64,000 nucleotides of DNA from Branchiostoma lanceolatum (lineage: Eukaryota > Chordata > Leptocardii > Amphioxiformes > Branchiostomatidae): positions 18,246,642 to 18,310,641 of the forward strand of contig NC_089722.1 of assembly GCF_035083965.1 (NCBI RefSeq), written 5' to 3'. Position numbers and translations under genes: made by a program. Every line of letters begins with the position of its first letter. The stretch's first letter is position 1. Positions 60,846 to 64,000 of the stretch are shown here, one piece after another. The notes beneath the pieces were generated by a model. That model was given only the letters and a program-made list of their open reading frames with translations. It was not told the DNA's origin and made no database searches.

Positions 60846-62094
60846 GTATATGTCACAGTAGAGATCTGAATTCAGGAGAATCTGGAATTATCTTAGTAGA
60901 GATAGGAATTCCAGTCTCTCCTTGGAAAATTCCATATTCTCCTAGTAGAGATTTGAATTCTACTACTGAACTGGGATATTAGATACTACTGTATATGCGT
61001 CTCGCGTAGTTTCTATAAATGGAGTGTTCGTAGGGGTTTTGATTTTGTGGCAGTGCTACAGTATCAGATAAAATGTTTGCGATGGTTTTAAATTAAGTTT
61101 GCGGCGAAAACCCACCAACATAAAACCACTGTGAACATTTCTGCATTTACACTATTGTACACTAGCTAGTGAGTAGCTATAGTATATAACATATTCTTGA
61201 CAGCTAATTGCAAGAAAAGATTATAACCTCTGTTGCATCACTTGTGTGTAATTTTGAAGTCAGCTGTAGACAAAGCTAGGTAGGTAGGTAGGTAGACAAA
61301 GGTTACTAGTACTACTGTGCCCCTAGTGAGTAGTATGCAGCAAATTTAGATGTTAGAAAAAGGGTAGTTCTTAATTGTATTGTTTCATGATTTTGAAGCT
61401 TTGCTATAGAATTTTAAATTGCAAGTCTATGTGTAAATTCTGGCTTGTCAAAGAATATTGTTGTTTCCTTTACTTTAACACTATACCATTGACATAGATT
61501 TGAGTATATCCTAAAACAGATTGGGATAATCGTGCAGCATTAGAATTGTGAATTATACTAAGACAAATCTTGATTCCAATATGTCCTAGGACAACCTGGG
61601 TTGGTCTGAATGAATAAGGTCTGTGACCAGGAAAAGATGGATGTCACCATGGTTACAGAAGGTACATCTGATTATTCTGATATCTAAAATATGAAGTAAT
61701 TCTCCTAGAATAGTAATGGTGAATGTAGGCACACCTTTGCTGAAATTCATTAAAATTTCAGTTGTGAAATGATAGAGTCTATTTTCCATCATATATTGAT
61801 GTTATCTATATTTCTCCTATTAGAATTGGAGATTAGCATGTCCTCAAACTTAAATATGTAATTGTCCTAGGACAAATTGGATTTCCAATATTCAGATCCC
61901 AATTCAGTACTAGTAGTAGAATATCAATCTCTTTGAATTCCAATCTCTACTAGGAAAATCTGGAATATTGTCCTAGGACAAATTGGAATTCCAATATTCA
62001 GATCCCAATTCAGTAGTAGAAATCCAATCTCTCCTAGGAGAGACTGGAATTCTAATCTCTACTAGGAGAATTCCATTGTCTACTGTGATATATA
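60846..62094. mobile_element. TATA-rich inverted-repeat element with cctagga repeats
   Basis: The ends read ATGTCACAGTAGA and TCTACTGTGATATA with TA/TATA flanks. The interior has many short palindromes (gtcctaggac, ctaggag) and a direct duplication near 61862 and 61972 (caatattcagatcccaattc). It lies in the last-but-one intron region of the candidate transcript. Confidence 0.6.
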
Positions 62095-63586
62095 CAAAAT
62101 GATGACCAGGAAATCTAGGAATTTCTTAATGTGAAACAATACTATAATTTTCCATCTTATTGTAGGAACTTTTCTTGTGTTATAATGTTATAGTTATGCA
62201 TTGATAAAGGATCGGTGCATTGGTGCACTTTCTTCTTCAGACATATATATCTTAAAAGGGCCCTGCTACTTTCATTTGGAAATTACAGACTACAAGTGTA
62301 CAACATGTAACATAAGCTGGCTGTTGCTGGTCCTTTAGTTTGGAATTAGTAGGCTAAGTAATGTTATAGAAAGTTATTGTGAGAGAAAAAAAACATGCTT
62401 ACTAAGTTACTTGTACATGTAAATGTACATGAAACATTACTGAAACAATAGAAAATATAATAACCATTGTATGTTTGATATTTCTACTATCATTTAGAAT
62501 TGTTTCTTTGTTCTTTATAGGAGAAAGCAGAAGTCACAGTTTCCAGTGATTTCCTGAGAGGTCCTCTCTGACCCAAAGCTGATCCCATACTGCTTCAGCC
62601 ACCCTATAGCTAGAGTAAGTAAGTACATATGTATGTTAACCAGAGTTAGTACTGTTGCTAGTTTTGTGACAAAATTGAATTCAAATATTTGTGTTATTCC
62701 CAGAAATGCATATGCATGAACTTTCAGTCTCCTACTGTTTCTTCACATATAACAAGAAGATAAACAGTTAAATAGTGTAATAGGGGGTTGCACCTCACAA
62801 CAGCTGGCATCTGAGTTCTTTGTGTCAGAGAAAACCTAGCTGTTTGTTTAAGTTCATAAATTTTCTCAAGATACTTTTTGTGGCAATTAGGAAGAATGGG
62901 TCGGATTAAGTTTATTCGATGTGGTAGGTTTCTGATAATGTCCAAGTTTATGTCAAGACCAAATGAGTTTTCAACTAACCATACCTTGTATTTTAATGTA
63001 ATTGTTGCATTGGTTGTAGGACCAGAAGGTAAAAGTCATATTTTTATTTCCCTTGTCTGCTTGTATGTCATGTGTAGGTCAACCATCCCTGTCAACAGGT
63101 GGCCATCAGGCACTCTGATCAAGTTTGACAGACTTCATCAAGCCCTCCAGATCAGCTCAGAATGCCAGTGGAAGTTCATGAGCATGTGCAGGCTGCAGCT
63201 ACTCGTCTTTCTCTGACTATATGTGTCTGGCTGAATTAAATTCATTTGCTCTATGTTTTTAAATGTTCATATGACTTTATAATCATAGCTGTCATTAATC
63301 ACACCAAGTTCAGAATGTGATTGGCTGCACAATGTAAAGAAAAAATATCTATTTTCATACATGTCATATAAGTGACTGTTGTTGGGATATATTTTCTTGT
63401 ACTGTATTTATAATCTGTACTTTTTAACTTAATCTCTTAACATTCCTACTTTCTATGATAATGTTACATGCTGATTGAATTATTATTGTACTTGTCATGT
63501 AGGTTACAGAGTGATGTGACATTTCATGTTATCTTACCAGTCTCATTTCATCTCTGTATTTTTGTATGAACTCTATGAATGTAAAT

Positions 63587-63592
63587 AATAAA
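63587..63592 (+). terminator. Poly(A) signal
   Basis: aataaagataaaataaacctttt gives two overlapping-style AATAAA hexamers followed by a T run. It is the strongest poly(A) context seen in the last 5 kb. Confidence 0.5.
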
Positions 63593-63610
63593 GATAAAAT
63601 AAACCTTTTC

Positions 63611-64000
63611 ACCAGTTTGGCAGCTCATTATTCGTCTACCCTGTGCTGTAGTCACTTTTCTCTTGGCCAAAGTCGTTAGGAGATTGTCCTGCCACGGTTG
63701 TTACGTATTTGTATTTGATTCCTCACAAGGAATATTTAGGCATAGAGTGTTGACTAGGACATGTACAATGTATTGGCAAGCTAACACAGTATAATCAAGT
63801 TTTCTCTTTACACTACTTTCAGCTAACCGTCCTTAGACACTGCAAACAGTTCGTAATCTATCTGTGTGGACAGCCATAGTAGCCTGCGACATGGCGTTCT
63901 TCCGGGTTCTACCCTCCCGTGACGCCCCTACGGCGAGCGCGGTTTTTCGTACTTAAAAAAATTGTCAGACACAAATGACCAACATAAAACAAAAGAACAG
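63611..64000. other. Window end; nothing firmly recognised
   Basis: A CpG-containing patch with a 21-codon frame (about 63892-63957, MAFFRVL...) lies near the edge. It could be the start of another gene or a repeat; there is too little sequence to tell. Confidence 0.25.

Larger units (their letters stand above)
59450..63610 (+). ncRNA. Candidate spliced transcript, non-coding or small-ORF
   Basis: Four segments have good splice signals in order: a first exon ending aatg|gtaagt (59631), an exon at about 60229-60291 (ctactag|ggtg to acct|gtaagt), an exon at about 62521-62615 (tttatag|gaga to ctaga|gtaagt), and a last exon from about 63079 (gtgtag|gtcaacc). The last exon reaches AATAAA at 63587. 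Joined, they give no long reading frame. One 34-codon frame begins with the ATG at the end of exon 1. I could not match any family. Exon 1 starts at an unknown point in a CpG-containing stretch. Chance splice sites are a real alternative. Confidence 0.33.

Overview
The window is animal nuclear DNA, most likely from a lancelet (Branchiostoma/amphioxus). Three lines of evidence point there. Intact many-exon genes have vertebrate-like exon phases. The space between them is filled with short inverted-repeat transposons, tRNA-derived SINEs and minisatellites. Both strands are used, with introns of 0.1 to 5 kb. Lancelet is an inference from gene and repeat style; the species cannot be named from the sequence alone.

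Three genes can be rebuilt exon by exon with GT-AG junctions and an unbroken frame. (1) 855-12506, + strand: a cyclic nucleotide-gated cation channel of 878 aa in 13 coding exons, closest in feel to the invertebrate Cngl type. (2) 21568-25943, - strand: vitamin K epoxide reductase (VKORC1/VKORC1L1 family), 170 aa in 3 exons. (3) 27466-42173, + strand: mitochondrial aldehyde dehydrogenase (ALDH2 type), 516 aa in 14 exons. VKOR and ALDH2 are divergently transcribed from a 1.5 kb gap. Between the channel and VKOR lie two tandem, broken XK-related (XKR) gene copies. The second is interrupted by a hAT-type element, itself carrying a nested element, and by the 3' end of a LINE.

The rest is repeat-rich. 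VKOR intron 2 holds two adjacent inverted-repeat elements packed with 130-150 bp tandem units. ALDH2 introns hold a perfect 75-bp hairpin insertion, TTAA- and TA-flanked MITEs, a 45-bp minisatellite and a segmental duplication. At 46.2-50.7 kb there is an apparently undescribed composite element whose left arm carries about 60 copies of a 30-bp unit and whose right arm carries about one. From 50.7 to 59.4 kb I recognise no gene. At 59.4-63.6 kb there is a candidate spliced transcript with no convincing protein, ending in a good poly(A) signal.

The genes do not form a pathway; they are neighbours with separate jobs (ion channel, scramblase relics, vitamin K cycle, aldehyde oxidation). The most interesting signals are repeat arrays grown across 5' splice sites (channel exon 6, ALDH2 exon 3), the composite minisatellite transposon, and the nested insertions with readable target-site duplications.
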